A stretch of 64,000 nt of DNA from Mycolicibacterium cosmeticum. GTDB taxonomy: Bacteria; Actinomycetota; Actinomycetes; Mycobacteriales; Mycobacteriaceae. Shown piece after piece: positions 8,152 through 16,816 of this stretch. A program made the position numbers and the translations under genes. Under the pieces are notes generated by a model. That model ran no database searches, was not told the origin of the DNA, and worked only from the letters and a program-made list of their open reading frames with translations. Numbering within the stretch: the stretch's first letter is position 1; each line of letters opens with the position of its first letter. Where the stretch lies: the NCBI RefSeq assembly GCF_000613185.1, contig NZ_CCBB010000003.1:1364001-1428000 (forward strand), written 5' to 3'.

Positions 8152-8874
8152 TCAACGGGTTTGGCTGCCCCCGGGCTGCACCGACCAGGCCAGGCCGATG
8201 ACGTCGTCGACCGCTACGGTCCCGGCCGCCGGGTCACCGGTGCACAGCACGCCACGCTCGACATGAGCCTGAACCTGGGCGCAGTAGACACGCGAATCGG
8301 CGGAATGCGTGCGGTTGTCGCCCATCACCCACAGCCTGCCCGCCGGCACCGTGACCGGGCCGAAAGCGCTGCCCAGACAGGGCAGTAGCGCGGGATCCAC
8401 TTCCAGTGCCGTCTTGTCCAGGTAGGGCTGGGCGATCGGGGCGCCGTCCACCGTGACACCGGTTTCCATCCGGCATTCGACGGTCTGCCCGCCCACCGCG
8501 ATGACCCGCGTGACGATCGCATGGTCATCCGGTGCGCCGAAGCCGAACACCGCCAACGCGTCCTGCGTCCAGCGCAGCACCGGATTGGCGGACCGGGGCG
8601 ACGGATAGCCGACGTCCCAGTGCGCCGGGGCGCGCAACACCACGATGTCACCCGGCCGGGGTGGATGGCTGCGGAAGGCGAGCTTGTTGACGACGACGCG
8701 GTCGTCGGGCTTGACCGTCGGGGCCATCGCCACCGACGGGATCCGGTATTCCTGCCCGACGAACGCCAGGACCAGCGCCCACGTGACCAGAACGAGCACG
8801 GCGGCCAACGCGGTCGCCGGTACCACCCACCGGAGAATGCGCCGCAGTCGTCTGTGTCTGGGTGGTCCGGACAT
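8152..8874 (-). CDS. Signal peptidase I paralog with catalytic Ser replaced by Ala
   Basis: The protein is 240 aa. One N-terminal membrane helix (about 15-40) is followed by the S26 fold. Box B reads RIPSVAMAPT, where active enzymes have PSxSM; the nucleophile position just before Met is Ala49, while the upstream Ser47 remains. The general-base Lys is present (VVVNK64LAF), as is box E (VMGDNRTHSADSR). Cys98- and Cys-like residues appear in a mid-domain insert. The family normally cleaves Sec/Tat signal peptides on the outer membrane face. Here activity is doubtful unless Ser47 or another residue substitutes. It is convergent with the DUF6131 gene. Confidence 0.85.
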   Translation of the reverse strand: MSGPPRHRRLRRILRWVVPATALAAVLVLVTWALVLAFVGQEYRIPSVAMAPTVKPDDRVVVNKLAFRSHPPRPGDIVVLRAPAHWDVGYPSPRSANPVLRWTQDALAVFGFGAPDDHAIVTRVIAVGGQTVECRMETGVTVDGAPIAQPYLDKTALEVDPALLPCLGSAFGPVTVPAGRLWVMGDNRTHSADSRVYCAQVQAHVERGVLCTGDPAAGTVAVDDVIGLAWSVQPGGSQTR

Positions 8875-9289
8875 GGTGGTGGCTCTCCAGCGGCTCGGTG
8901 CGTCGTCGTTTGGGCCAGGTTAGATGCCGTGCCGCTGACGACCATGGCGGCAAACTGGCCCTTGGTAGCTGCCGTCGACCGGCTTCGACCGGCCGTTCGT
9001 CACACCGCGGCCGAGAGTGGTGGTCTTCCGAGTGGGTGAGAAAGGTTGCCACCATTGCAACTCGGCGGCGATTTCATCCGCAAGAGTGCACCTCAACCGG
9101 CCGCGAGACAAGACAGCGCAGACGCACGAGAATTCACTGAATCTGCCAACCTGGGAATATTTGCTGGAGGCATGCGGAGGCTTGACACGCGCCCAGATAC
9201 CGTCAGGTCACTGCCCATTCGGCGGTTGACCAGGTGGTCGCCTATTCTTCGCCCGTGGCCCTCTCACCTTTGCGAAAGCAATCACGCGC
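8875..9289. other. 415-bp intergenic region
   Basis: This lies between the divergent signal peptidase paralog and the acyltransferase gene. I see no convincing coding frame, RNA gene or clear inverted repeat. It presumably contains both promoters. A TTGACA-like hexamer near 9182 lacks a matching -10 at normal spacing. Confidence 0.5.
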
Positions 9290-11353
9290 GTGACCGTGCC
9301 AGCGCTCTCGTCCCAGCTGGGCGGACGATCCAAGCGCCTCGACATACAGGGCATGCGCGCCATCGCCGTGGCTCTGGTCCTCCTGTTCCATGCCGAGATT
9401 CCGGGGTTCGGTGGTGGCTACGTCGGCGTCGACGTGTTCTTCGTGATATCGGGTTTTCTCATCAGCACCCACTTGCTGGAAAGCCTGCAGCGCGGCGGCC
9501 GTATCGGGTACGGCGCCTTCTACGCCCGTCGGGCACGACGCCTGCTGCCGGCGGCGTTCCTCGTCATCGCGGCCACGTTGGTCGCGGCGACGGTCTTGGT
9601 GTCACCCGTGCAGTTCCGCTACGTCGTCAAGGATGCGGTCGCGGCCGCGCTCTACGTTCCCAACCTCTTGTTTGCCTACAACGCGACCGACTACCTCGCG
9701 GAGAAGACGCCGTCGCTGTTCCTGCATTACTGGTCGCTCGGTGTGGAGGAACAGTTCTACCTGGTGTGGCCCGTCCTGCTGGCGTTGGTGTTCGGGCGGT
9801 TCGCGCTGCGGTGGCGGTTCGGGTTGACGCTCGCCGTGCTGACCGCAGTCTCGTTCGTGCTGTGCGTTTGGCTGACCGGATTCAGCCAGGCGAACGCGTT
9901 CTTCATGCTGCCGGCGCGGATGTGGGAGTTCGGACTCGGTGCCCTGGTGGCGTTCGGTGTGCTTCGGCGCGGCCGGATCCTGCCGACTTCGATTGCCCCG
10001 CTGGCGGGTTGGCTGGGTTTGGGCGCCATCGTCGCCAGTGGGGTGCTCTTCTCCACCGCCACGGAGTATCCCGGATACGCGGTGGCCGTCCCGGTCGCCG
10101 GGGCGGCGCTGCTGATCGCGGCCGGGCCGGTCGCGCGCGGTCCCGCCGCCGTGTTGAGTGTTCGTCCGCTCACCTGGCTCGGTGACATCTCCTACTCGCT
10201 GTATCTGGTGCACTGGCCGGTCCTGATGCTGCCCGTCGCCGCGACCGGTTACATGCAGGCCCTGCCGCTCTGGCTGCGCGTGGCCGCGGCGACCGCATGC
10301 ATTCCGCTGGCCTGGGTGCTCTACCGCTTCGTGGAACAACCGGGTCAGCGCGCCGCATGGCTGACCGACGGACGTCCGCGCCGGACCTTCGCGGTGGCCG
10401 CGGCAGCGATGGCCGCCATCGTCGCGGCCGGGACGACGGCCGGGGTGACGCTGCACCCACCCCTGAGTGCGGCCAAACCGGTCGCCCATACGTCGCTGAC
10501 CGTCAAACCCGCTGGCACGCCGTATGTCCCGGACAACCTCAACCCGGCCCTCGGCACCGCCGAGGGTGACCAGCCCGTCGTCTACACCAACGGCTGCCAC
10601 CGCTCGCAGTGGTCCACCGACGCCGCGGGCTGCCTGACCGGAACCAACCCGGCAGCACCCCTGGTGGCGCTGTTCGGCGATTCCCATGCCACGCAGTGGT
10701 ATCCGGCCCTGTCGGCGCTCGCCGAGCGTGGGGTGATTCGGCTCGACAGCCATACCAAGAGTGCGTGCCCGGCGGTCCCCATCCCCATCGCGCACTACGC
10801 GGCATGCGCGGCCTGGCGCAGCGCGGTGCTCGGCAGACTCGTCGACTCGAAGCCCGACCTGATCCTGCTCGCCGGCTACCCGCGCAACTACCTGAGCCGC
10901 GCCGATGACCCGGCCAGGGACTGGGGGAGCGCCTTCGCCACGCTTCTCGATCAACTACCCAAGGCGGCCCGCGTCGGAATCTTCGCCGACACACCGTCGA
11001 TCGGTGTCACACCGTCAATCTGCCTGGGGCGCTTCGTCGACGACGCGCTTCGCTGTGCGCTGCCGCGTGCCGTCGCGCTCGATCAGAACATCCGCGAGAC
11101 CGAGCGTGCGCTGGCGGCGGGCCGATCGATCACCTACCTGGACTACTCCGACTACCTGTGCAACGACAGGATGTGCCCGGCGATCATCGGGGACACGCTG
11201 GTGTATCGCGACGGTTCGCATCTCACGGCCACGATGAGTGCCGAATTGGCGCCGTTGGTCGGCGCGGACATCACCGCCTTGCTGCCGGCGCGCGGGAGTG
11301 CGACGGTCGACGCGGCCGGGCCCGAGATGCTGATACGCCGGCCGGGTGGGTGA
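9290..11353 (+). CDS. Acyltransferase-3 (OafA/YrhL-like) membrane O-acyltransferase with C-terminal SGNH domain
   Basis: The protein is 687 aa. The N-terminal ~380 residues are the ten-helix acyltransferase-3 domain: RLDIQGMRAIAVALVLLFHA with the catalytic-type His, GGYVGVDVFFVISGFLIS, FYARRARRLLPA and LGDISYSLYLVHWP. An extracytoplasmic SGNH-like domain follows from about 445: LVALFGDSHATQWYP (block I) and a late DGSHLTATM (block V Asp-x-x-His). Such fusions transfer acetyl or other acyl groups across the membrane to cell-wall or surface glycans. The acceptor here is unknown. It is a single-gene unit, divergent from the signal peptidase paralog and ended by a strong hairpin. Confidence 0.88.
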   Translation: MTVPALSSQLGGRSKRLDIQGMRAIAVALVLLFHAEIPGFGGGYVGVDVFFVISGFLISTHLLESLQRGGRIGYGAFYARRARRLLPAAFLVIAATLVAATVLVSPVQFRYVVKDAVAAALYVPNLLFAYNATDYLAEKTPSLFLHYWSLGVEEQFYLVWPVLLALVFGRFALRWRFGLTLAVLTAVSFVLCVWLTGFSQANAFFMLPARMWEFGLGALVAFGVLRRGRILPTSIAPLAGWLGLGAIVASGVLFSTATEYPGYAVAVPVAGAALLIAAGPVARGPAAVLSVRPLTWLGDISYSLYLVHWPVLMLPVAATGYMQALPLWLRVAAATACIPLAWVLYRFVEQPGQRAAWLTDGRPRRTFAVAAAAMAAIVAAGTTAGVTLHPPLSAAKPVAHTSLTVKPAGTPYVPDNLNPALGTAEGDQPVVYTNGCHRSQWSTDAAGCLTGTNPAAPLVALFGDSHATQWYPALSALAERGVIRLDSHTKSACPAVPIPIAHYAACAAWRSAVLGRLVDSKPDLILLAGYPRNYLSRADDPARDWGSAFATLLDQLPKAARVGIFADTPSIGVTPSICLGRFVDDALRCALPRAVALDQNIRETERALAAGRSITYLDYSDYLCNDRMCPAIIGDTLVYRDGSHLTATMSAELAPLVGADITALLPARGSATVDAAGPEMLIRRPGG

Positions 11354-11403
11354 ACCGACCGGCTTCACCGGGGCGCCCGGGGAAAACCCGGACGCCGGTC
11401 GGT
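11354..11403. terminator. Long hairpin between convergent acyltransferase and GGDEF genes
   Basis: Outer arms ACCGACCGGC (11354-11363) and GCCGGTCGGT (11394-11403) pair perfectly. An inner CCGGG/CCCGG pair with a GAAAA loop extends the structure. It overlaps the stop region of the minus-strand gene and can serve both directions. Confidence 0.65.
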
Positions 11404-12497
11404 CAGTCCGTCATCCTCGTGTCGGGGGTGGTCCGTTTCTCCACGTACATCAGCTCGTCGGCACGGACCAGCAACGCATCCAGCGAGTAACCGCCCGCGT
11501 CGGTACCTGCCAGACCCACACTGGCCGACATCGCGTACGGGCGAGCCTTCGACTCGTTGAAGATCCGAAACGCCTCGGACAGCCGGTCTTTGAGACCGGC
11601 AGGGTCACCGTCGGGCTCGGTGATCAGCACGCAGAATTCGTCCCCGCCGATGCGGCCGAGGATGTCGGAGTCGCGAAGCGTGGTCCGCAGCACCTCGGCC
11701 ACATCGCTGATGAGTGAGTTCCCGGCATCGTGGCCCAGCTCGTCGTTGACCCTTTTGAGTCCGTCGACGTCGATATAGGCAAGCAGGCACGGATGGTTGT
11801 TGCGCCGGGCGGCGCGTAGCGCGGACTCGGCCAGGAGATAGAACCCGCGCCGGTTGTTGAGTCCGGTGAGATCGTCGGTGACGGAGAGTTGCCGAATCTC
11901 GTCGTTGGCCCTCTCCAGTGCAGCGGTGCGATCGCGCACCCGCTGTTCCAGTTGCGCGTATAACTGGATGTTCTCCATGGCGATCGATGTCGAGTCCGCC
12001 AGGGCTTGAAGCAGTGCCACCTCACGCGGGGTGGCGTCGCGCTCGGTCGCCCAGTATGCGCCGATCGCCCCGACCGGGCGCATCCTGCGGATGGGCACCA
12101 TCACGAGGCTCTTGACGAACGTCGGGCGGTAGGCCTCGTGCGGCACCCGCGGGTCGAGATAGATGTCGGGAATGACCGCCGCCGTACCGTTGAGCATCAC
12201 CCACCCGCTGACACAGGCCGCCATCGCGAATCGGCTACCTTTCCACAGCGGGGCGATCGCGTCCTCGTCGGCGTAGTAACACATGTCGTCGTCCCTGAGC
12301 ACGAACGTGATGCCGTCACAGCCGACAACGTCGCGCGCCGAGTGCCGGACGATGCGCTGAATCTCGCCCAGGCTGCGGGCCAAGGACAGCTCCTGCACGG
12401 CCTGCAGCAGTCGTTCCATGCCGCGGAGATAGTCGTCCTCGGAGAAATCGGGGCCGTCGGTACCGTCGGACAAGGGCATGCCGAGTGGCGCGTTCAC
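11403..12497 (-). CDS. GAF-GGDEF diguanylate cyclase
   Basis: The protein is about 364 aa. GTG 12497 is preferred because GGAGG lies 5 nt upstream; GTG 12503 and ATG 12479 are in the same frame. A GAF sensor domain (about 35-180) is followed by a short coiled coil (LEQRVRDRTAALERANDEIRQL) and a GGDEF domain with intact GGDEF in GRIGGDEFCV. An RDSD sequence lies five residues upstream of the motif and matches the RxxD allosteric product-inhibition site. It should make cyclic-di-GMP from two GTP, gated by the GAF ligand and by feedback inhibition. It is cytosolic, with no membrane segment. Confidence 0.9.
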   Translation of the reverse strand: MNAPLGMPLSDGTDGPDFSEDDYLRGMERLLQAVQELSLARSLGEIQRIVRHSARDVVGCDGITFVLRDDDMCYYADEDAIAPLWKGSRFAMAACVSGWVMLNGTAAVIPDIYLDPRVPHEAYRPTFVKSLVMVPIRRMRPVGAIGAYWATERDATPREVALLQALADSTSIAMENIQLYAQLEQRVRDRTAALERANDEIRQLSVTDDLTGLNNRRGFYLLAESALRAARRNNHPCLLAYIDVDGLKRVNDELGHDAGNSLISDVAEVLRTTLRDSDILGRIGGDEFCVLITEPDGDPAGLKDRLSEAFRIFNESKARPYAMSASVGLAGTDAGGYSLDALLVRADELMYVEKRTTPDTRMTD

Positions 12498-12590
12498 TCG
12501 CACCTCCGAGGCGGGAACTGGACCACAAATGGGCGACGGGCTATGTTCGGGTCACATTAGCAGACTGTCGATACCACACCCGGAGAAGCT

Positions 12591-12608
12591 ATTTGCGTTG
12601 CCGCAAAT
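12591..12608. promoter_or_regulatory. Inverted repeat in the divergent promoter region
   Basis: Perfect 7-bp arms ATTTGCG (12591-12597) and CGCAAAT (12602-12608) surround TTGC, between the GGDEF gene and the SDR gene. The A/T-ended symmetry suggests a repressor site. No regulator gene is adjacent, so the binder is unknown. Confidence 0.4.
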
Positions 12609-12720
12609 TGCGCGAAAAGCGTTGATGTGGCGCCTCTTCCCTCCTCGGGTCGGATTTGCCTCGGAACGCGGAGGGCAAAGGCTGCGCAATATCGGGCAGG
12701 CTTCGTGTGACAATCCCCTG

Positions 12721-13455
12721 GTGACCAAGGTTGTCGTCATCACCGGCGCCGGTAGCGGGATCGGCCGCGCCACGGCGCGGGTTCTGCTCGACGCGGGGCA
12801 TCGTGTCGTGCTGGCCGGTCGGCGCCCCGGGCAGCTCACCGAGACCGCCGACGGCCGGCCCGATGCCCGCGTGGTGCCCACCGATGTCACCGACCCGTCA
12901 TCGGTGCAGGCCCTGTTCGCCGACACGGTGTCGGCCTTCGGCCGGGTCGACGTGTTGTTCAACAACGCCGGGATCTTCGGGCCCTCCGCATCGATCACCG
13001 ACATCGACATCGAGGCGTGGCACACCGTCTGGCGCACGAACGTGGACGGCTCGGTGTTCTGCGCCCGCGAGGCCGCTCGCGTCATGGCCGCGCAGCTCCC
13101 TCGCGGCGGGCGGATCATCAACAACGGCTCGCTGTCGGCGCACCGGCCGCGACCGAACAGCCTGGCCTACACCGTCACCAAACACGCGATCAGCGGGCTG
13201 ACGGCGTCGATGCTGCTGGATCTGCGGGATCTCGACATCTGCGTCACCCAGCTCGACATCGGCAATGCGGCGACCGACATGACCGCCGGATTCAGTGAGA
13301 CGCTGCAGGCCAACGGAACCCTGGCCGCCGAGCCGACGTTCGACGTCGAGCACGTCGCCCGGGCGGTGGCCCACCTCGTTGATATGCCGCTTGCGGTTTC
13401 GGTGCCCGAGTTGACGGTGATGGCTCGTGCCATGCCGTACTACGGGCGTGGATGA
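12721..13455 (+). CDS. Short-chain dehydrogenase/reductase
   Basis: The protein is 244 aa from GTG 12721, where the Rossmann strand begins (TKVVVITGAGSGIGRATA). An in-frame upstream extension to 12478 is not conserved in character and is rejected. Motifs are the TGAGSGIG cofactor loop, LFNNAGI, and YTVTK as YxxxK, with the Ser in NNGSLSAHRP. It is a classical NAD(P)-dependent SDR; substrate unknown. The next gene, a hydroxypyruvate-isomerase-like TIM barrel, starts 3 nt downstream, so the two form an operon and may act on the same small sugar acid or hydroxyacid. Confidence 0.85.
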   Translation: MTKVVVITGAGSGIGRATARVLLDAGHRVVLAGRRPGQLTETADGRPDARVVPTDVTDPSSVQALFADTVSAFGRVDVLFNNAGIFGPSASITDIDIEAWHTVWRTNVDGSVFCAREAARVMAAQLPRGGRIINNGSLSAHRPRPNSLAYTVTKHAISGLTASMLLDLRDLDICVTQLDIGNAATDMTAGFSETLQANGTLAAEPTFDVEHVARAVAHLVDMPLAVSVPELTVMARAMPYYGRG

Positions 13456-13458
13456 GTC

Positions 13459-14265
13459 GTGAGCGCCCACTACGTCGTCAACTGTTCGATCCTGCTCACC
13501 CACCTGCCGCCGCTGCAGCGGCCGCAGGCCGCGCGCGATGCGGGTTTCGAGGCGGTCGAATTCTGGTGGCCCTTCGCCGATTCCGTACCCGGTGATGCCG
13601 AGGTCGACGGGTTCGTCCGGGCTGTCGCAGACGCCGGGGTGGCGCTGGTGGCGTTGAACTTCGCCGGTGGTGAGATGGCGGCGGGGGAGCGTGGCTTGCT
13701 GTCCGACCCGGCCCGGTCGGCCGAGTTCAGGGACAACGTCGATGTCGCGATCGGCATCGCGCAACGGTTGGGCACCAAGGGATTCAATGCGCTCTACGGC
13801 AACCGGATCGACGGCGTGCCGGCAGAAGCACAAGACGAGCTGGCCACCGAGAACCTGGCTCATGCGGCGGCGCGGGCCGACACGGTCGGCGCCGCCGTCC
13901 TCGTCGAACCGCTGAGCGCGGTGCCCAGGTATCCGCTGCGGACGGCCGCCGACGCGGTCGCGGTCCTGGACCGGGTCGGATCACCGTCGCTGCGGCTGCT
14001 GGCCGATCTCTATCACCTGACCGTCAACGGTGATGATCTCGCCGCGGTGATCGAGACCTACGCCGACCGCATCGGGCATGTTCAGATCGCCGACGCACCG
14101 GGGCGCGGGGCGCCGGGCACCGGAACGATCGACTTCGCCGGCCACCTTGCCCACCTGAACCGCCGCGGCTACCGGGGCCATGTCAGCCTGGAGTATGTGT
14201 CCGCGGACGAGGACCCGTTCGGGTGGTTGTCGCCGCGGCGCCGCGGCGACAGCCCGTGGCGGTAG
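13459..14265 (+). CDS. hyi: Hydroxypyruvate isomerase-like TIM-barrel protein
   Basis: The protein is 268 aa from GTG 13459. It resembles the Hyi/YgbM family: an N-terminal QAARDAGFEAVEFWWPF, then metal-ligand positions in VLVEPLS (Glu), LLADLYH (Asp/His), HVQIADAPGRGAPG and SLEYVS (Glu). Hyi enzymes interconvert hydroxypyruvate and tartronate semialdehyde using a divalent metal in glyoxylate metabolism. The upstream SDR is not an evident tartronate semialdehyde reductase (those are beta-hydroxyacid dehydrogenases), so the true substrate may be a related small keto acid. The two genes are tightly coupled (3-nt gap). Confidence 0.78.
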   Translation: MSAHYVVNCSILLTHLPPLQRPQAARDAGFEAVEFWWPFADSVPGDAEVDGFVRAVADAGVALVALNFAGGEMAAGERGLLSDPARSAEFRDNVDVAIGIAQRLGTKGFNALYGNRIDGVPAEAQDELATENLAHAAARADTVGAAVLVEPLSAVPRYPLRTAADAVAVLDRVGSPSLRLLADLYHLTVNGDDLAAVIETYADRIGHVQIADAPGRGAPGTGTIDFAGHLAHLNRRGYRGHVSLEYVSADEDPFGWLSPRRRGDSPWR

Positions 14266-14277
14266 CCCAACACAAAT

Positions 14278-14310
14278 CAGAGCCGGGGCCCGTATGGGCC
14301 ACCGGCTCTG
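14278..14310. terminator. Bidirectional terminator hairpin
   Basis: CAGAGCCGG (14278-14286) pairs with CCGGCTCTG (14302-14310), and an inner GGCC/GGCC-type extension is possible. It sits between the convergent hyi gene and the 49-aa gene. Confidence 0.7.
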
Positions 14311-14337
14311 TCTGCGAGATCGTTTTCGATCAGCGGA

Positions 14338-14487
14338 TCAGCGCACCGAATCTTCGAGCTCGTACCGCTGCGCCACCGCGATCAGTTCCTCACGAACCGT
14401 CGAGTGGGGCATGGCGTTGATCCGCGCGTAGAGGCGCCGCCGGTTGTTGGCACGCTTCACGTCGGCGCGAAACTTCGCGAAAGACAT
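14338..14487 (-). CDS. Small basic conserved protein (49 aa)
   Basis: ATG 14487 is chosen because AAGGAG lies 8 nt upstream. The peptide MSFAKFRADVKRANNRRRLYARINAMP... is helical and Arg-rich at the start, with an amphipathic C-terminal half (REELIAVAQRYELEDSV). I recognise it as a mycobacterial conserved hypothetical but know no function. Size and charge would suit RNA or ribosome binding, which is speculation. A strong hairpin lies directly before its ribosome-binding site. Confidence 0.7.
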   Translation of the reverse strand: MSFAKFRADVKRANNRRRLYARINAMPHSTVREELIAVAQRYELEDSVR

Positions 14488-14501
14488 TCTTCTCACTCCT
14501 T

Positions 14502-14530
14502 GAAAGTGCCCCCGGGTTACGGGGGCTTTC
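14502..14530 (-). promoter_or_regulatory. Hairpin immediately upstream of the ribosome-binding site of the 49-aa gene
   Basis: On the transcript strand GAAAG-CCCCCG pairs with CGGGGG-CTTTC around a 5-nt loop, with a 2-nt bulge (11 bp total). The 3' arm abuts the AAGGAG of the 49-aa gene. It could act as an attenuator, a stability element or a translational control hairpin. Confidence 0.5.
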
Positions 14531-14671
14531 GTTGTCATCGTCGTCCACAGATTGGGGATCGCCCGATATGTGGAACACCTCGATGGTCCTTGTTAATTCT
14601 GTGTAAAGCAACTTTCGCGGTGTGAGATTCGATACAGCTCAAGCGAATTGGAGTGTTCGCCGTCACATTCC

Positions 14672-16402
14672 TCAGTCCAGGATGCGGCGCGCCACGTTGG
14701 TGGTCATCAAGTCGAGCAGTTCGTCGGCGCGTCCGGCCATGATGGTGCGGATTGCGTACAGCGAGAAGCCCTTTGCCTGTTCGACCGTGATAGCCGGCGG
14801 AATCGACAACTCCTGCCGCGCGGTCACCACGTCCACCAGCGCCGGGCCGTCGTGGGCCAGCGCCGCGCTGAGCGCGGACTCCAAATCCGCCGGATTCTCC
14901 ACCCGGCGCGCGAACAAGCCGAGGGACTGGGCCACCGTGGCGAAGTTCGGGTTCTCCAGGTCGGTGCCGAAGGTGACGATGCCCGCCGCCTTCATCTCCA
15001 GTTCGACGAAGTTCAGCGACGAGTTGTTGAACACGACCAGTTTGACCGGTAACCGGTTCTGGACCAGCGTGATCAGCTCGCCGAAGAGCATGGTCAATCC
15101 GCCGTCGCCGGCGAACGCCACCACCTGCCGGTCCCGGTTGACGGTCTGGGCGCCGATAGCCAGCGGCAGCGCGCACGCCATGGTGCCGTGGTTGAAGGAA
15201 CCCAGCAGCCGGCGCTTGCCGTTCATCGTGAGGTACCGCGCCGCCCACACCACCGGCGAACCGACGTCCACGGTGAACACCGCGTTGTCGGCGGCGAGCC
15301 GATCGGCCACGGCCGCCACGTACTCGGGGCGGATGGGGGTGCGGTCCCGGTCGTTGACGGCCAACTCGTCGAGCCGGCGCCGGGTCTTGCGGTAGTGATT
15401 CAGGGACCGGTCCAGATGGGTGCGGTCGTGCCGGGCGGTGAGCAATGGCGCCAGGGCGGCCAGCGTATCGGTGACGGTGCCGACCAGCCCGAGATCGATC
15501 GGGGTGCGCCTGCCCAGATTGCGGCCGCGGATGTCCACCTGGATGACGGTGGCGTTCTCCGGATAGAACTGCCGGTAGGGAAAGTCGGTGCCCAGCATGA
15601 GCAGCACATCGGCTTCCTTGATGGCCTTGTAACCGGAGGCGAAGCCGAGCAGACCGGTCATCCCGACGTCATACGGGTTGTCGTACTCGACGAATTCCTT
15701 GCCGCGCAAGGCGTGTACGACTGGAGCCTGCAGGGTCTGCGCCAGCTGCACCAGTTGGTCGTGCGCGCCCTGGACGCCCGCGCCGGCGAGGATGGTGATG
15801 TTGCCGGCGCCGTTGAGGATCGACGCCGCCCGCCGCAGTTCGTCATCGGAGGGGCGGATCACCGGATGGCTGGGCAGGACCGGCGTGACGCGCACGTCGG
15901 CGATCTTGGACAGGAAGATCTCACCGGGGACCACCACGACGGCGACGCCGTTCTCCTCGATCGCGGCGCGCATGGCCATCTCCAGCACGCGGGGCGCCGA
16001 CTCGGCGGTGGTGACCAGTTCGCAATACACGCTGCATTCGCGGAACAGTTCCTGCGGCCGGGTCTCCTGGAAGTACTGCGACCCGATCTCGGCCTGCGGG
16101 ATGTGCGCGGCGATCGCCAGCACCGGGACCCGGCTGCGCTGCGCGTCGAACAGTCCGTTGATCAGGTGCAGGTTCCCGGGTCCGCAGCTTCCCGCACACA
16201 CCGCCAGCCGTCCGGTGAGCGCCGCGTCGGCGGCGGCGGCGAACCCGGCGGCTTCCTCGTGTCGCACATGCTCCCAGGTGAAACCGTCGGATCGCCGGAT
16301 GGCGTCGGTCAACCCGTTCAGGCTGTCCCCGGGCAATCCATAGACGCGCTGCACGCCGCTGGCGCGAAGGGTCGAGATGACGTGATCGGCGACTGTGGTC
16401 AT
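14672..16402 (-). CDS. poxB: Thiamine-pyrophosphate-dependent pyruvate dehydrogenase (quinone)/PoxB-like
   Basis: The protein is 576 aa from ATG 16402 (MTTVADHVISTLRASGVQRVYGLPGDSLNGL); longer in-frame starts add an unrelated Arg-rich head. It is a three-domain TPP enzyme: a PYR domain with the activating Glu in RHEEAAGFAAAADA, a central FAD/nucleotide-binding domain with ILAGAGVQGAHDQL, and a PP domain with GDGGLTMLFGEL...VVFNN near 430. This matches PoxB, which oxidises pyruvate to acetate and CO2 and passes electrons to quinone at the membrane. Acetolactate synthase-like alternatives are less likely because of the GLPGDSLNGL start and HIPQAEIGSQYFQET block. Monocistronic. Confidence 0.88.
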   Translation of the reverse strand: MTTVADHVISTLRASGVQRVYGLPGDSLNGLTDAIRRSDGFTWEHVRHEEAAGFAAAADAALTGRLAVCAGSCGPGNLHLINGLFDAQRSRVPVLAIAAHIPQAEIGSQYFQETRPQELFRECSVYCELVTTAESAPRVLEMAMRAAIEENGVAVVVVPGEIFLSKIADVRVTPVLPSHPVIRPSDDELRRAASILNGAGNITILAGAGVQGAHDQLVQLAQTLQAPVVHALRGKEFVEYDNPYDVGMTGLLGFASGYKAIKEADVLLMLGTDFPYRQFYPENATVIQVDIRGRNLGRRTPIDLGLVGTVTDTLAALAPLLTARHDRTHLDRSLNHYRKTRRRLDELAVNDRDRTPIRPEYVAAVADRLAADNAVFTVDVGSPVVWAARYLTMNGKRRLLGSFNHGTMACALPLAIGAQTVNRDRQVVAFAGDGGLTMLFGELITLVQNRLPVKLVVFNNSSLNFVELEMKAAGIVTFGTDLENPNFATVAQSLGLFARRVENPADLESALSAALAHDGPALVDVVTARQELSIPPAITVEQAKGFSLYAIRTIMAGRADELLDLMTTNVARRILD

Positions 16403-16552
16403 GTGCTCAACCCTAGGCGCCGCGCGCGGCGCGCACCGGGAGCGGTGCGACGGTGTCCGGCCGCGGGAATTTTGGGATCGGTAGTGATCCGCGCGCCGTG
16501 TACTTGCTGCCATGCGACGCCATCGGGGCGGAGCAGAGGAAAGGACCCAGAC

Positions 16553-16816
16553 ATGAACATCGTGCCCGCTCGTATCCAGGAACAGATCAACCGCGTCGAC
16601 CGCAGCCGCGCCATGGTGCTCGGCATCGTCGCCGGCCTGACCGTGCTGTGGTCGGTCTACCGGCTGATCTGGCTCGTCTACTCGGCCACCGTGCTGGCCG
16701 GCGTGGGCTGGTCACCGATCGCCCTGATCTTCCCCTTCGTGCTGTGGACCGCGGTCGGTGTCGCCGCGGCGATCGCCGGGCTCGGCTTCCTGAACCGTTA
16801 CAAGCAACCCGAGTAA
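16553..16816 (+). CDS. Small two-helix membrane protein (87 aa)
   Basis: ATG 16553 follows a GAGGAAAGGA ribosome site. The soluble head (NIVPARIQEQINRVDRSRA) is followed by two membrane helices (about 21-47 and 52-78) and a short basic tail. It is divergent from poxB and its last 19 bp overlap the 3' end of the convergent TIM-barrel gene. It is a mycobacterial-type hypothetical; function unknown. Confidence 0.7.
   Translation: MNIVPARIQEQINRVDRSRAMVLGIVAGLTVLWSVYRLIWLVYSATVLAGVGWSPIALIFPFVLWTAVGVAAAIAGLGFLNRYKQPE

Noticed and set aside
15188..16816. 542-codon plus-strand open frame through poxB
   Set aside because: Only its last 87 codons (from ATG 16553, with a ribosome site) look like a protein; the rest is antisense to the clear PoxB motifs.
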